This document shows, one piece after another, positions 10,854-21,000 of a DNA stretch of 38,281 bases. Source of the stretch: Mitosporidium daphniae (Eukaryota; Microsporidia). The stretch is from NCBI RefSeq assembly GCF_000760515.2, contig NW_013546389.1, positions 1 to 38,281 of the forward strand, read 5' to 3'. The notes beneath the pieces were generated by a model, which did not search any database, was not told where the DNA came from, and saw only the letters and a list, made by a program, of their open reading frames with translations. Every line of letters begins with the position of its first letter. Positions within the stretch are counted from its first letter, which is position 1. The position numbers and the translations under genes were made by a program.

Positions 10854-12416
10854 ATGCTTCAACCAATCGCCAGATATAGTGTGGAGTCCGTTTTTTTACT
10901 TCTTGAAAAAGTGTTAATGTATAGTTGCTCGGATATCCTCAGCACAGAAACAGTATTTGATGAGGAGGAAGAACCCTTTGAAGGGGAAGAATATTTCGAT
11001 GACTATGTCCCGACTAATGCTGACGAAGATCAATCCTCCATATCATCACATAGATCACTCCACAATTTCTCACCCGCTGAATCATCACTGGCAGCTTCGA
11101 TGACAAAGACAGGTCATGAGGCACAATCCATAGCATCTTCAATTGATCTCAACCATACGCTGCCTTTTTCTGGCAACTCCAACGGGTTGGGCTTTGTCTA
11201 CTCGTCATCCTCTGCCGGCACCGAGGATAATGGTATCCCCATTGCCAATGGGCGCCGAATGGCGAATGTAGGACCTAATGGTGCTTTCATGGCAACATCG
11301 CCCTCACCCTCGTCACCACCTGTATTTTTTTCGCTTCCATCACCGTCTCAATTTAGCCAAGTGCACCAACAATTCTTTGATCAACCACAAAACCATCATC
11401 ATTTGCTTAGAGTATTCTCCTCACCCTCGCAGAATGATTTTGCCACAGATGAAGCTCAAAATTTTGGTTCGCCACCACTGCCTTCCCAATATGAGGCCTC
11501 GCAGATTCCAAACTTTGGAAGAAATAGAGGAGGACCCGACGCGTATCACATTCCTTATCCCCAACATTTGCACGAAGAAGATCATTATAAAGAAGATGAT
11601 AGCTCCTATGTGGATGAGCCTGAGGCTGACCCACGCCATCTCCATGTCCATTCCGATATCAATTTCCACCGAGCCGATAGTGTTCGCCGGTCGCACTCGC
11701 ATATTCCCTATGAGGGCGCATACTCGATTCCATCTTCTTACCGCCATCATCATATGTATCCATCTTCTCCACATTTTGAAGAGTACTATTCCAGCAATAG
11801 CGGCCATAACTCCTCGAACGGCAATGGCACTACATCTGCACCCTCTTCCCCCACCATGTCTGGCACAGCACCTACTCAAAATGCTCCCTCAAAAAAGGAG
11901 AGAAATAGACTTGCTGCAGAACGTTGCCGTAAAAAAAAACAGGACCTAATCTCGTCCCTTTCTCGAGAAAATAAGCTACTTTATCAGGGAAATATTGAGC
12001 TGACGAGAGCAAATCATTATTTGGAGCAGAAGTTAGATTATCTGATCAACATGCTTATTTCGATGGACCCCACACAAGGCGTACTGCTTCAGGACATCCG
12101 CAAAAACGCACCTAGCCCCACCACATGCTTCTACATGGATTCGAGCCTCCCTGCACACTCCGTCTCTATTGAAACATCTAGTTCTCCAACATCTCAATAC
12201 TCCAACTCCTGGGGTTCGTACCCCGGAAACAACAGCCAGATGAACAGTAGATCTGGAGCAGTTTCTGCTTCTCCCATAACGGCTGTTCCGATGCGGTCTT
12301 CTCCTAGCCTTCAATATTTGTCTCATGACTCCATGGGCTATGAATACAAGGCCGATCCAAAGCAGAACATGGGATCCAGTGTGTCGCTTTCACTGGTGCC
12401 CCCGCAACCCAAATAG
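10854..12416 (+). CDS. bZIP transcription factor (ATF/CREB type)
   Basis: 520 aa from the ATG at 10854, single exon; an ATG at 10918 is an alternative start. The basic region KKERNRLAAERCRKKK at about residues 347-362 has the N-x2-A-A-x2-C-R signature. It runs into a leucine-zipper-like helix ending near LDYLINMLISMD at about residue 409. The rest is low complexity: an acidic N-terminus (DEEEEPFEGEEYFDDY), then Ser/Pro/His/Asn-rich stretches typical of activation regions, and a Ser/Tyr/Pro-rich tail. Nuclear DNA binding as a dimer is inferred from the family. Targets are unknown. The 5' end could hide a small intron, because the first 20 residues look unlike the acidic domain after them. The stop codon lies in a decamer tandem repeat. 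Confidence 0.85.
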   Translation: MLQPIARYSVESVFLLLEKVLMYSCSDILSTETVFDEEEEPFEGEEYFDDYVPTNADEDQSSISSHRSLHNFSPAESSLAASMTKTGHEAQSIASSIDLNHTLPFSGNSNGLGFVYSSSSAGTEDNGIPIANGRRMANVGPNGAFMATSPSPSSPPVFFSLPSPSQFSQVHQQFFDQPQNHHHLLRVFSSPSQNDFATDEAQNFGSPPLPSQYEASQIPNFGRNRGGPDAYHIPYPQHLHEEDHYKEDDSSYVDEPEADPRHLHVHSDINFHRADSVRRSHSHIPYEGAYSIPSSYRHHHMYPSSPHFEEYYSSNSGHNSSNGNGTTSAPSSPTMSGTAPTQNAPSKKERNRLAAERCRKKKQDLISSLSRENKLLYQGNIELTRANHYLEQKLDYLINMLISMDPTQGVLLQDIRKNAPSPTTCFYMDSSLPAHSVSIETSSSPTSQYSNSWGSYPGNNSQMNSRSGAVSASPITAVPMRSSPSLQYLSHDSMGYEYKADPKQNMGSSVSLSLVPPQPK

Positions 12417-12449
12417 AGTCCGATAGAGTCCGATAGAGTCCGATAGAGT
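12414..12449. repeat. Decamer tandem repeat overlapping a stop codon
   Basis: Unit TAGAGTCCGA repeats three times (12414-12443) plus TAGAGT. The first TAG is the stop codon of the bZIP gene. Further units would keep placing TAG in the 3' UTR. Confidence 0.95.
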
Positions 12450-12818
12450 GTTTTATACACATGCGTTTTTATTAAATTAACCAATAACTTGCAATTGACG
12501 CAGATCCTTTCAAGTTATCTCCTCACGCGTTGATTAGAGATAGAAGAGTTCGATTGCAAGAAAGTTCCGATTTGATATGTTGGTGACGCTGTTTCGTAAC
12601 ACATCGCCCACGCGTAGTGCTTTTGCGGTCTTTTGAATGCCGCACGTTGGCCATTTCGCGATGGTTTTCCCAATTCGCCGGTTGCCTGCCAATGCCAACG
12701 TTTAAACTTTAGCTTGCAGCTGATAATTTAAATGTAATTTTTGCCAGTGGGTTTTGATTGGCCATCAGCAGATTTTGCAGCTGTTTGCCAGCCGAGCCCA
12801 GCGCAGCGCAGCATCAAG
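12450..12818. promoter_or_regulatory. Intergenic region upstream of the PIG-Y gene
   Basis: No gene seen in about 370 bp. Two ACGCGT hexamers at about 12525 and 12611 match the MCB core bound by MBF-type cell-cycle factors in ascomycete yeasts; with two short matches this is only a suggestion. An ATTTAAATGTAATTTTT run lies about 80 bp before the PIG-Y start. Confidence 0.3.
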
Positions 12819-13096
12819 ATGAGAGACCAGACCCAACTGTTGGGCTACATACTGCTCGCGTCTTCGTTCTTCTTTTTCTCCATAAGCATATACATTTTAT
12901 TACTCTCCAAAATCCCGCTTTTTAGGCATGCATCGGAACCATGGGTAAATTGATGATAATAAAATCTTTACATTAGTGGGCCACGGCCATCAGCTCTGAT
13001 CGCTATTATTGCCTGCTGGTGTTTCTTACGCTGCCGATCAGTGTGTTCTTTATCTTTTTCAACTGGCTTGGCCTAAAATATTTCAGACATAATTAA
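12819..13096 (+). CDS. PIG-Y-like subunit of GPI N-acetylglucosaminyltransferase (two exons)
   Basis: Join 12819-12944 and 12977-13096; 81 aa (human PIG-Y is 71). PIG-Y (Eri1 in yeast) is a two-helix ER membrane protein of the GPI-GnT complex that starts GPI-anchor synthesis. Helix 1 (LLGYILLASSFFFFSISIYI) and helix 2 (CLLVFLTLPISVFFIFFNW) fill the protein. The C-terminus WLGLKYFRHN matches the PIG-Y ending W-x-G-I-K-L-F-R-H-N. The 32-nt intron 12945-12976 lies in the luminal loop. Exon 2 is not open in the exon 1 frame without splicing. An upstream in-frame start at 12741 is not favoured, since it adds a non-membrane leader absent from the family. It ends 28 bp from the convergent SET gene. 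Confidence 0.75.
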
Positions 13097-13124
13097 ATAA
13101 AGATCTCGGGGCAATAAATGGTTG

Positions 13125-15194
13125 TCACCGCGGGCCCTTGCGCTTCTCGCGCTGCTCGAGCCGCTGGATGGATTCAATATACATTTGAAGCTTGCGCTCC
13201 TCCCTGCTCAAGGAAAGGGTATTTGTGGCAGAAGACGTTGGGGATAGCGGTGAAACCGGACTCAAAATAGCTGTTCTCTTCTTGCCCATTTTGGATCGGC
13301 CATGACGAGAAGATGAAACCGAAGAGGGAGAAGATGCTGATGATGAAGACAAGTTTCTTTTCGATGACGCTTGTGGAGATTCTTTCGTCGATGGCAATGA
13401 GGAGGTGGAGGTCGTTATGGCAGGTGGAGGCGGCAATGACGACGAATTTGGTGCCTCGCCACACGTTAAAACAGGCATCGAGCATGAGGGATCTAGGCAG
13501 GAGCGGCTATGGCCCGTATGGGGCCCTGGACAAGGTGCAGAACAAAATCCGTTACTATCCAAAGGGAGCATAAGCTCGTCAATGCCGGGTCTTATTCGGT
13601 CCACACTAAATATCCCAATTGAGAACGTTGCAATTGCCAATGAATCGGGATCGGCTTCGTTGATGTTCTCTTGAGCCTTTTCAGGGTCCTCCTTATAATG
13701 GGAGACATGAGATCCTCCCGTCACAAAGATGCCCCGCATGGCCACATTTGGGCGGCATGAGCGCCGAATAAATCTTGCCATATTTCCCGCCTTTCTGGCA
13801 TCAACAACAAGAGGAAGCGTAGGGTGAAAGAACAAAAAATACTGAAGAATTCGAGATGCCGCTTTGTCATCCTTGGAGGAGCCAAATTCTTCGGCAAGTG
13901 CAGAGCGAGTTAAAAGCGTTCCCGTCAGCATTGTGATAAAGGAGCCCGGCAACAATGGCCGGCTGCCTTCGGCGGCGTCATCCTCGGTGAGAAACACACC
14001 GATAGATTTGGTGCCCGTATTTGGAGCCTTAAATTCGCGGGTGAAAAGTCGAAGAGACCTTGGCCTCTCTTCCATTCCAAAAGACCAAAACGAGCAGTTT
14101 AGAGAAAATTCCTTCATTAAAAGTGCAAGAATCGATCCGGGCTTGTTCTTTTCCGTTTCGTTAGAAATCAAGCGAGGAATGGTCGCAAGAACGGCTGGGA
14201 CTCCATTTGGAATTCTGTGATTAGACTGCCGCTTGGAGAGAGCGGATGCATAAAAGACTTTCCAAGCGTGGTGAATGAGGCTCCTAGCATCATTACTGAT
14301 CCTTAAATGATCGGCCGGAATGTAGGAAATAGAAGAGGGAACTCTTTCTACACTAGTTGGCTCACTAAAAGAAGGAGGAAGGGTCTCTTTCGATAAAAGA
14401 ACGGGAACAAGACCAGATTCAAGCGAGAGATTTTGTTTCAAGATCTTTGGCTTTCTTCCCCGTTTTGAGGATGAAGAAGAGGCAGAGGACAAAAGTGGTG
14501 GTGTAATCCTTGGAAAGTGCGGTGCCAAAGTATGGGACATCATTTCTGCCTGTTTGGGAGTGGCCAAAGAAGATCCCCCTCCAGATATGAACCCTTGGCT
14601 CTTAATGGCAGGAAGCAAAGTTGGGAGAGAAGGGCGGATTTGTGTGTGGGATTTAAAGGAAGTTGAGGATCTGACCAGCTCTGGAGAGAGCGAGGGTGAA
14701 CTTTTATCAATTACTATTTCGCCTCCCAAGCCATCGGAGATTGGCTCTTCAAGAGCAATCGAAAGCGATTTTTGCTGCAAAGGCGAAATGACAATACATC
14801 GAGCACACAAAAATGGGCCTTGTGATTCCCCGGCCCCAACGCACCGAGCATGCTGGAATATGGCGCATCTGGAGCACTCAATAAGGCCTGAAGATGGGAG
14901 GGAATCGAAAAAGGGCTCGTTACAAATGCACCGGAAATCAGAAAACGAAACCGAGGAAGATCGCTTGGCGATCTTGTTTGGGGACTGCGTTGTTTCAGTT
15001 ATCTCAAGAGGGGATTCATCTTCCTCCATTACAAAAATCTTATTTAATTGCTCATCCGCAGGCTGGTCTGTGATGACGATTTTTTCCTCCGAAATTTCGC
15101 CGTCGCTGGCGTTTTCTGTTCCTCCCGCAGACGTTGCAATGGGCAGCTCCTCCTGCAAAAGAGGTAATGGTTGATCATCGTGATGCCCATGCAT
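13125..15194 (-). CDS. PHD finger and SET domain protein, Set3/MLL5-like
   Basis: 689 aa, single exon. A C4HC3 PHD finger spans residues 89-133 (Cys 89, 91, 107, 110, His 115, Cys 118, 130, 133). A SET domain follows at about 350-600, with VVDARKAGNMARFIRRSCRPNV and IATFSIGIFSVDRIRPGIDELMLP. In active SET enzymes the first motif is RFxNHSCxPN; here NH is RR, as in Set3, SETD5 and MLL5, whose SET domains are regarded as non-catalytic or weak. The likely role is a chromatin reader in a histone-deacetylase complex of Set3C type, by family analogy. Cys-rich post-SET residues (CSAPCPGPHTGHSRSC) follow. Flanks are Ser-rich, with an AT-hook-like KRGRKPK at about 243-249. Confidence 0.8.
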   Translation of the reverse strand: MHGHHDDQPLPLLQEELPIATSAGGTENASDGEISEEKIVITDQPADEQLNKIFVMEEDESPLEITETTQSPNKIAKRSSSVSFSDFRCICNEPFFDSLPSSGLIECSRCAIFQHARCVGAGESQGPFLCARCIVISPLQQKSLSIALEEPISDGLGGEIVIDKSSPSLSPELVRSSTSFKSHTQIRPSLPTLLPAIKSQGFISGGGSSLATPKQAEMMSHTLAPHFPRITPPLLSSASSSSSKRGRKPKILKQNLSLESGLVPVLLSKETLPPSFSEPTSVERVPSSISYIPADHLRISNDARSLIHHAWKVFYASALSKRQSNHRIPNGVPAVLATIPRLISNETEKNKPGSILALLMKEFSLNCSFWSFGMEERPRSLRLFTREFKAPNTGTKSIGVFLTEDDAAEGSRPLLPGSFITMLTGTLLTRSALAEEFGSSKDDKAASRILQYFLFFHPTLPLVVDARKAGNMARFIRRSCRPNVAMRGIFVTGGSHVSHYKEDPEKAQENINEADPDSLAIATFSIGIFSVDRIRPGIDELMLPLDSNGFCSAPCPGPHTGHSRSCLDPSCSMPVLTCGEAPNSSSLPPPPAITTSTSSLPSTKESPQASSKRNLSSSSASSPSSVSSSRHGRSKMGKKRTAILSPVSPLSPTSSATNTLSLSREERKLQMYIESIQRLEQREKRKGPR

Positions 15195-15242
15195 CTTTAT
15201 GGAATTAGCAAAAAATCGAAGTTTAATTTTATTTACAGGTTT

Positions 15243-15857
15243 TTAAAACATGGGGAAAAAATCCTTCAGCTGGCTCGGGCAGCAATATTTAAGTACATGC
15301 ATTAGACACTCTCGCTCGATTTTTTTCATCTCCGGCAGGGCCATTATTTTCATAAGCTCGAATTTGAAAATTCCCCAAAAATTTTGAATGTTCTCTTCAT
15401 CCTTGCTGAGCGGCATCGATGTTTGTTCGTTTTGGGGCGGTGCAAATTCAGCCTCTTCGGAGGTGGCAGATTTTGAGCAGATTTTTGAGTGCAAATCCTG
15501 CAGAGAGACCAGTGAGTTTGAATATATCGTATGGCTGGGCGAAGAGGGTGCCCAGAGATTCATACACCACATGTTTCCGCCCTTTGGTGTTGTTGTGGAG
15601 TCCGCACTGGACCGAGCGGCTTCAACATTTCCGACACCCGTATCTCCACTTACTTTCCACGAAATTTCCTCAGAGCCCGGGAGGTTTGTCAGCGTGATGA
15701 CGCCATTTGCATAGCATGCCCTGTTGTACTGTGGGAATGTTGTTCCGTCAATAGTGAATTTTCCGTTGCTGCAAAAGGCCTTTTTTGCAGAAATACCAGG
15801 CGCCATCAGCACAATTGTGATCAGGATAGCCATGATTGCAATACATATCGTCTTCAT
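15243..15857 (-). CDS. Predicted secreted protein, no recognised family
   Basis: About 204 aa from the ATG at 15857. The frame is open to 15938, but starting at 15857 puts a clear signal peptide (MKTICIAIMAILITIVLMAP, cleavage near GISA-KK) at the N-terminus. The mature part has a small Cys-containing N-terminal domain (FCSNGKFTIDGTTFPQYNRAC), a GD-rich stretch, a Glu/Pro linker, and a helical C-terminus with several Cys (ERECLMHVLKYCC). No transmembrane helix follows, so export or residence in the secretory lumen is inferred. I do not recognise it. It lies between the SET gene and the DUF155 gene on the same strand. Confidence 0.6.
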   Translation of the reverse strand: MKTICIAIMAILITIVLMAPGISAKKAFCSNGKFTIDGTTFPQYNRACYANGVITLTNLPGSEEISWKVSGDTGVGNVEAARSSADSTTTPKGGNMWCMNLWAPSSPSHTIYSNSLVSLQDLHSKICSKSATSEEAEFAPPQNEQTSMPLSKDEENIQNFWGIFKFELMKIMALPEMKKIERECLMHVLKYCCPSQLKDFFPMF

Positions 15858-15969
15858 TTTGACCTTCGTGTGGGAGAGAACTCTTCTGTGAAATATAAGC
15901 ATTTGTCGCGTCCATACACTACAGGAGCGTGCAACCATTGGCTGGTGGAGTTGCCAATAAACCGTTCGA

Positions 15970-17075
15970 TTATTTAATTTCCAATTTTACAAAAATAAAA
16001 ATTTCAATTATTCCCATTAGGATTTCGATTGCAATTAAAATGATCACAATCCATTCTAGAAATTCGCCATGCAGGGTGCTCAGATGCTGTCGTAACATGT
16101 CCAGAAGATCGGAGATCACCAACATCCGCTGGTTGAGGACTTCTATGCGCTGTGGAATTTCCAAATAAGACCTGGCGGCCTTGTAAAGACCCTCCCATTG
16201 CACTTGTGTTCAGAAAATCTCCGGTGTGTCCAGGATATTTGATATCAGATTCAACTGCATTCTTAACATAAACAGCTCCCCGATTTTCTTGTTTACCTCT
16301 CGTTTAGACGCTTTTGTAGAGGAGAGATGCCCAAGTTGGGCTAGTTGCATTGGAAACTGCCACGTGGTATCGAGGGCCTCGGAAAGTCTTTCTTCATACA
16401 CGGCCAATTTAACAGATTGAGCCAAAGCATGGCTAATTGCAAGTCTAACAGAGAAATCATCAACTCTGATCACTATGACGTCCCCATATACTCTTCCGGT
16501 TGTCGAATATGATTCGTCAATGTAATAATGCAATACTTCTTCCTGAGGTGTGCTTTGTCTGGGGAACAAATCTTCTTTTTGAAATCGAGGCTTTCCAAGA
16601 ACATCGACCACACTCCTTTCTAGCTTTTCGGAAAGCCCCCAAAACACAACAACACCATATTCAAAAACCAGGACCGAAGGTGGGCATTGGCTAGATGTTA
16701 ATCTCAGAGATGATTGTTCAGCGGCTTCTTTTAATTTGAAATCTCCCCAAGGCACTTGAATGCCCAAGGCCTGAAGGGATGATGCAGAGACGCTAAAATA
16801 TATGACTTCATCGCAAATCTGATACGATTCTGGAAATCCTTTCAGTGCAGATGCAACGGAGCTGATGGAATATTCCTACAATCAAAAATCCCACTTACTC
16901 CTCCCTTGCAGCAATATGCGGCAACTCGTCGTAAGCTTGATGGATCGTATTGCAATCCATATGCATCGTTGATCAAAGGTGTTGATTCAGAAACTGGGAA
17001 AACGACCAGTTTTGCAGAGCTTTTAGTCGTGCGACGGGAAAAGCTTGTCAAGTTTGGATTTTCCGGAGAACTCAT
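15970..17075 (-). CDS. DUF155 family (RMND1/Sif-like) protein interrupted by an in-frame TGA
   Basis: Complement join 15970-16875 and 16899-17075, read through TGA at 16210-16212; 280 aa to the stop, about 360 through it. DUF155 proteins are membrane-anchored; RMND1 supports mitochondrial translation, and fungal members are little known. Recognisable blocks are AAYCCKGG-EYSIS across a 23-nt intron (16876-16898), VLVFEYGVVVFWGLSE, LAISHALAQSVKLAVYEERL, KREVNKKIGELFMLRMQLNL, ILDTPEIF, then stop, then WEGLYKAARSYLEIPQRIEVLNQR and the C-terminal anchor LEWIVIILIAIE. The frame is the same on both sides, and homologues have a conserved Trp at the TGA. Either a TGG-to-TGA mutation, an assembly error, or readthrough. 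If real, the product loses its anchor. The first ATG is at 17075. Confidence 0.75.
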
Positions 17076-17202
17076 TATGATGGCGAATATAGAAAAGGGA
17101 AAAGGGTAGACACTGTTTTTCAACTAATAAACTCTTGTCGGCCAATGACGGCAAAGTTATTGGCTGGCAAAATATTTAATATTTAATGCACATTTGCATC
17201 TA

Positions 17203-17661
17203 GTCGGCACTGATTTTGCTCAACCCAACCCTAACCCCTCTGTTGCGGATGTTACAGTTACCACCGGCACATGCAAGGCGTCTTTAAGCGCCTTGCATGG
17301 TGCAATTTTGCGCTGGTACTTCAGCCTCTCTTTTCGTTGTGGACACATGTACCCAGCAAGCCTAAAATATATCGAGCCATTTGGTGATTGCACCACAGCT
17401 TTACAGATGGCAGTAAATATCGCTGTGGAGATCAGAAAAATTTAGGTCAAATTATGGATGAGGCCATATGTGATACACACAGAATCCAGAGCGGTAGGAG
17501 ATATTCTCGCCATTTGTATAAACAAAAACAACCTCGTTTACAATGACAAGCATTTCGCACGGAAAGCCCCGTACACGTCGATTGGCTCTGAAGTTAACAA
17601 AGTTTCGCTACCTCTCAACCCTAACAAGAGTATTATATGTCGTTCTGGATGTAAATCTTGA
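17203..17661 (+). CDS. Unresolved coding-like region, weak hotdog-thioesterase resemblance
   Basis: One frame is open from 17203 to a TAG at 17443-17445 and again to 17661. A GT-AG segment of 33 nt (17413-17445) would remove the TAG in frame. In order it reads DVTVTTGTCKASLSALHGAI, DCTTALQMA and RAVGDILAICINKNNLVYND. This loosely follows the LHGG, DxxTTLAL and A-x-x-GD-x-L-x-I blocks of ACOT13-type thioesterases. The spacing between LHGA and DCTT is too long, and no good start codon or second intron was found. A separate frame (17543-17791, 82 aa) overlaps and may hold the true 3' exon. It may be a decayed gene. The rest of 17076-18034 shows only short TTAGGG-type motifs. Confidence 0.25.
17267..17303. 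repeat. Long hairpin (inverted repeat)
   Basis: ATGCAAGGCG (17271-17280) pairs perfectly with CGCCTTGCAT (17289-17298) around an 8-nt loop, and GCAC/GTGC extends the stem with one bulge. It lies in the possible coding stretch 17203-17445, so it could be RNA structure or chance. Confidence 0.75.
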
Positions 17662-18034
17662 TGTGTTCTTTTTTCAGGCCATTTTTAGATATTGGGAAGC
17701 TTTTGGCCATGAGATAGTGATTCTTAATTTTCTTGCAGAGAAAAGTGGGTGCTCCCTTGTGGATTTAAGGTCCAAAGCTTTGAGATATTAAATATGTGGA
17801 GTTGAATGCCCTTGAATGCCGTTGCAAGTGCCAGAGTCAGCGCCGTGTCCTATTTTAGGGTTAGGCTTTTAAATTTTAAGGGTGGCGATCTGGTGTAGTC
17901 GGTCGTCAACCAAACAATTAATTTGAGTAACAAACAATTTACATATGCACGGCTAGGTGTGTTGTGGGCACTTCATAAACTTGGGGCTAGTCCACATTAT
18001 AATGTAAAAATTGCGTGCTTTAATTTTCCGATTA

Positions 18035-21000
18035 ATGCATGAGTTTTTTACATGCTCTCATGGAATCCTTACATGCCACAATTTCAACAATTCGCTTTTG
18101 ATCAGTGGCGATCATCGATACAAAGAGGCCCAATCTTCAAATTTTGGTTTGTGTGTTGTCAAAGTTTCGTCGCAATTTTGTTGGCATTCATCCCACTATC
18201 ATCAAAAAGTCCAAGCCCAGTACAAGCAGCTTCAAAATTTACGAGATGCAATCCCATCAGACTGTGACGAGGATATCGTTGATTTCAATAAAGAAATATT
18301 TGCCCATCTCAATTTGCACGATGACGAGGATGAAAGCCCCCTGTTTGCTGGATTCACTCACTCGTTTAAGCAAAAGTTGGATTCTCTGCGGCGTTCGCTC
18401 TCTTTTTTCCAATCTCCCTCGTTCCATGCCCTATTTCAGAGACGTCGCTGGAGCAACTGGGCGCAATCTACCATTCATTCGTACACCTCCCATTTTCGCT
18501 GGAAAAAGCCTTCTCGAACGGTTCCCACCATCGACAAGAGTAAAATCGAGTCCCGATCTTATGCTCTTTCTGCTGCCTTTATTTTGCCGCTGATCACGTT
18601 TTCGCATACGCCCACCATCGAGCAAGAGGTGCGGAATTTCTGGCGAAATTGGCCGTGGATTTTTTCCGCAAAAAAGACCAAATGGATCCCACCAATCCCC
18701 CTTCTTTCTGCCCTATTTGAAATAACAGTTCCAGCATCAGACGATCTGGAAGTGTCTCCCACCACGGCAACCACTTTTGAGGTCAAAATTTGCTATGGAG
18801 ATAAACAGAAGCTCACTTGGAACATCCAAAGGAGGTTTATTGATTTCCTTAAATTACATGCACTTCTTACGCTGCGGCAGTTCCAGGGACATGTTGGGGT
18901 TCTTCCGCCGTTTCCATTTCATGTTGCTTATGCGTTCAAAGAGCATCATGTCAGCTGGTCTTCCAAATCGGGCAATATGCCATCAACTCCCAGTTCCTTT
19001 GCCATTGCAAGAAGGGCTGCTTTGGAATCATACCTTCAGGCTCTTGCTAAGGTCCTTCATTTGAAACCATCTTCAATTGTGGAGTTTGCCGAGTTTTTGG
19101 AAATCTCTTCCTTTACATTGCTAGGCCTTAAGGCCACAAATGTCAAAACAAAGGATAAGGAAGGCTATTTAAAGGTAAACACACGGGACACCATCGATGC
19201 TTCCATTGGCGCTTCATCCTCGATGGGGGGAGTCTTTTCTTGGGTACCTCGATTTTTTTCCAAATTTTCATCTTGGCCTTTGTTTGCAGGGGAAAGACGC
19301 TGGGTTCATATTAGCTGTTCCGACAGGGTGCTGGTGATTTTGGAGGACATCACATCTCGCACTCCGTTACGGGTTTTGTTTATCGATAACCAGGAAGCTT
19401 CGTCCTTTTCCTTTGAAAGGGTCCAAATCGGAACGCTTTCCATCAAGCCGTCTTCTTTCAGTTCTGCGTCTCTTGTTTCGTTTACGGCTTGGAATACGAG
19501 GCACCAATTTTCGGCCATCGTGGCTGGAGCCCCCTTTTCGCAGTGGATCCCCTCCTTTGCAAGACTTGCTTTGCCTTCAAAGCAGGATGCCTTGTTTTCG
19601 AAACAGCATGTCAATTGGTTCATCGATGCTGCATCTTATTTTTCCTCGCTGGCAGATGTTCTTGAATCGGCCCAGAAGGAAATATTTATCATGGGGTGGT
19701 GGCTTTCGCCCGAGCTTTATCTTAAAAGACCGGCTGAGAAGTATCCCGAATCTAGACTCGATTTGCTGCTCAAGAGAAAGGCAGATTCGGGCGTTTTGAT
19801 TTACATTCTGATTTTTAAAGAGTGGTCTTTTGCTTTGTATTTGAATTCCCGCCACACAAAAGAGGCGCTTGAAACCCTGTCGCCAAGAATAATGGTCCAA
19901 AGACATCCGGATCATCTACCGCCTTCCTATTGGGCCCACCACGAAAAACTGGTCATCGTGGATGGCAAAGTTGCCTTTTTGGGGGGAATTGATCTTTGTT
20001 TTGGAAGATATGACGACCAAAACCATCTTTTAAGTGAAAGTAAGTTTTTGTCTTCTCGTTTTGAGGGCTCTTCCTCGGCTTCGCTTCTTTTGGATGAGAA
20101 AAAGCCGATTGCGAGCATTGAGCAGACATCATGGTCATTCTCTTCACTGTTTATAGCCACAGGTAAAGAAAATCCAGTCCTCAAAGCTTCAATGCCAAAT
20201 GGGCTCGCATCGCCTGGCTGTCTCCTAGACAGAAGCGAGTCCACTAACTGGGTCGGACAGGATTATTACAATCCAAGGTTCTGCGACTTTAGAAACGTCC
20301 ATCGACACATGGCCACTCTTGTTGATAGGTCTCGTGTTCCCAGAATGCCTTGGCATGATGTGCATCTTCAGTTGGAAGGCTCTACCGTTCCCCTCTTGCT
20401 GCATCGCTTTTTTTGTGAGCGGTGGAACTTTGTCAAGTGGACAAAGTCCATGCATCGGTCCGACGAGCTTCCTTGGCTGCTTCCCTTAGCAAAAGGCCCA
20501 GCTGACCCTGCACTTGGCACATGCAAAGTTTCGCTATTGCTTTCGCGCGGCGCGTGGAGCGCAGGAACTTTGATGCCAGATCACTCCATTCTTGATGCCT
20601 ATTTAAATTTGATTGAAGAATCCCAGAGCTATATTTACATTGAAAACCAATTCTTTATCTCCAGTTGCGTTGAAAATCCATACGCCGAACCATGGGAGCA
20701 AGGCATGGCAGAGCCACAGCCTATCAACCGAATAGCTGCTGCCATCGCCAGAAGGATCGAAAAGGCTCATTTTGGTGGAGACTCTTCATTTAGGGTCATC
20801 ATTGTGACGCCACTTTTGCCGGCCTTTGAATTTGATCTTTACATGAACTCTGCAGCTTCGTTTAGAATCATTTTGAATGCCCAGCTGAAAACGATGAGGG
20901 CCCTGCGGGAACGGCTTGCATCTTTAAATATCCCAATCGATAAACACTTGAGCATTTTTGCGCTGAGGACAACCGGGTTTTTGGGAGAAGACAGGGTGTG

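Noticed and set aside
11278-11949. Second 223-residue frame inside the bZIP gene
   Set aside because: It is a shadow frame rich in Ile/His/Arg with no domain; the bZIP motif lies in the other frame.
12741-12818. Earlier start for the PIG-Y gene
   Set aside because: The extra 26 residues are not hydrophobic and the family begins directly with the first helix.
15970-16203. Separate small membrane protein
   Set aside because: It is in the same frame as the DUF155 gene and encodes that family's C-terminus; only the TGA separates them.
16210-16212. TGA read as Trp because of an altered genetic code
   Set aside because: TGA is a terminal stop at the correct family end in SRP54, and also ends p44 and PLD, so the standard code applies.
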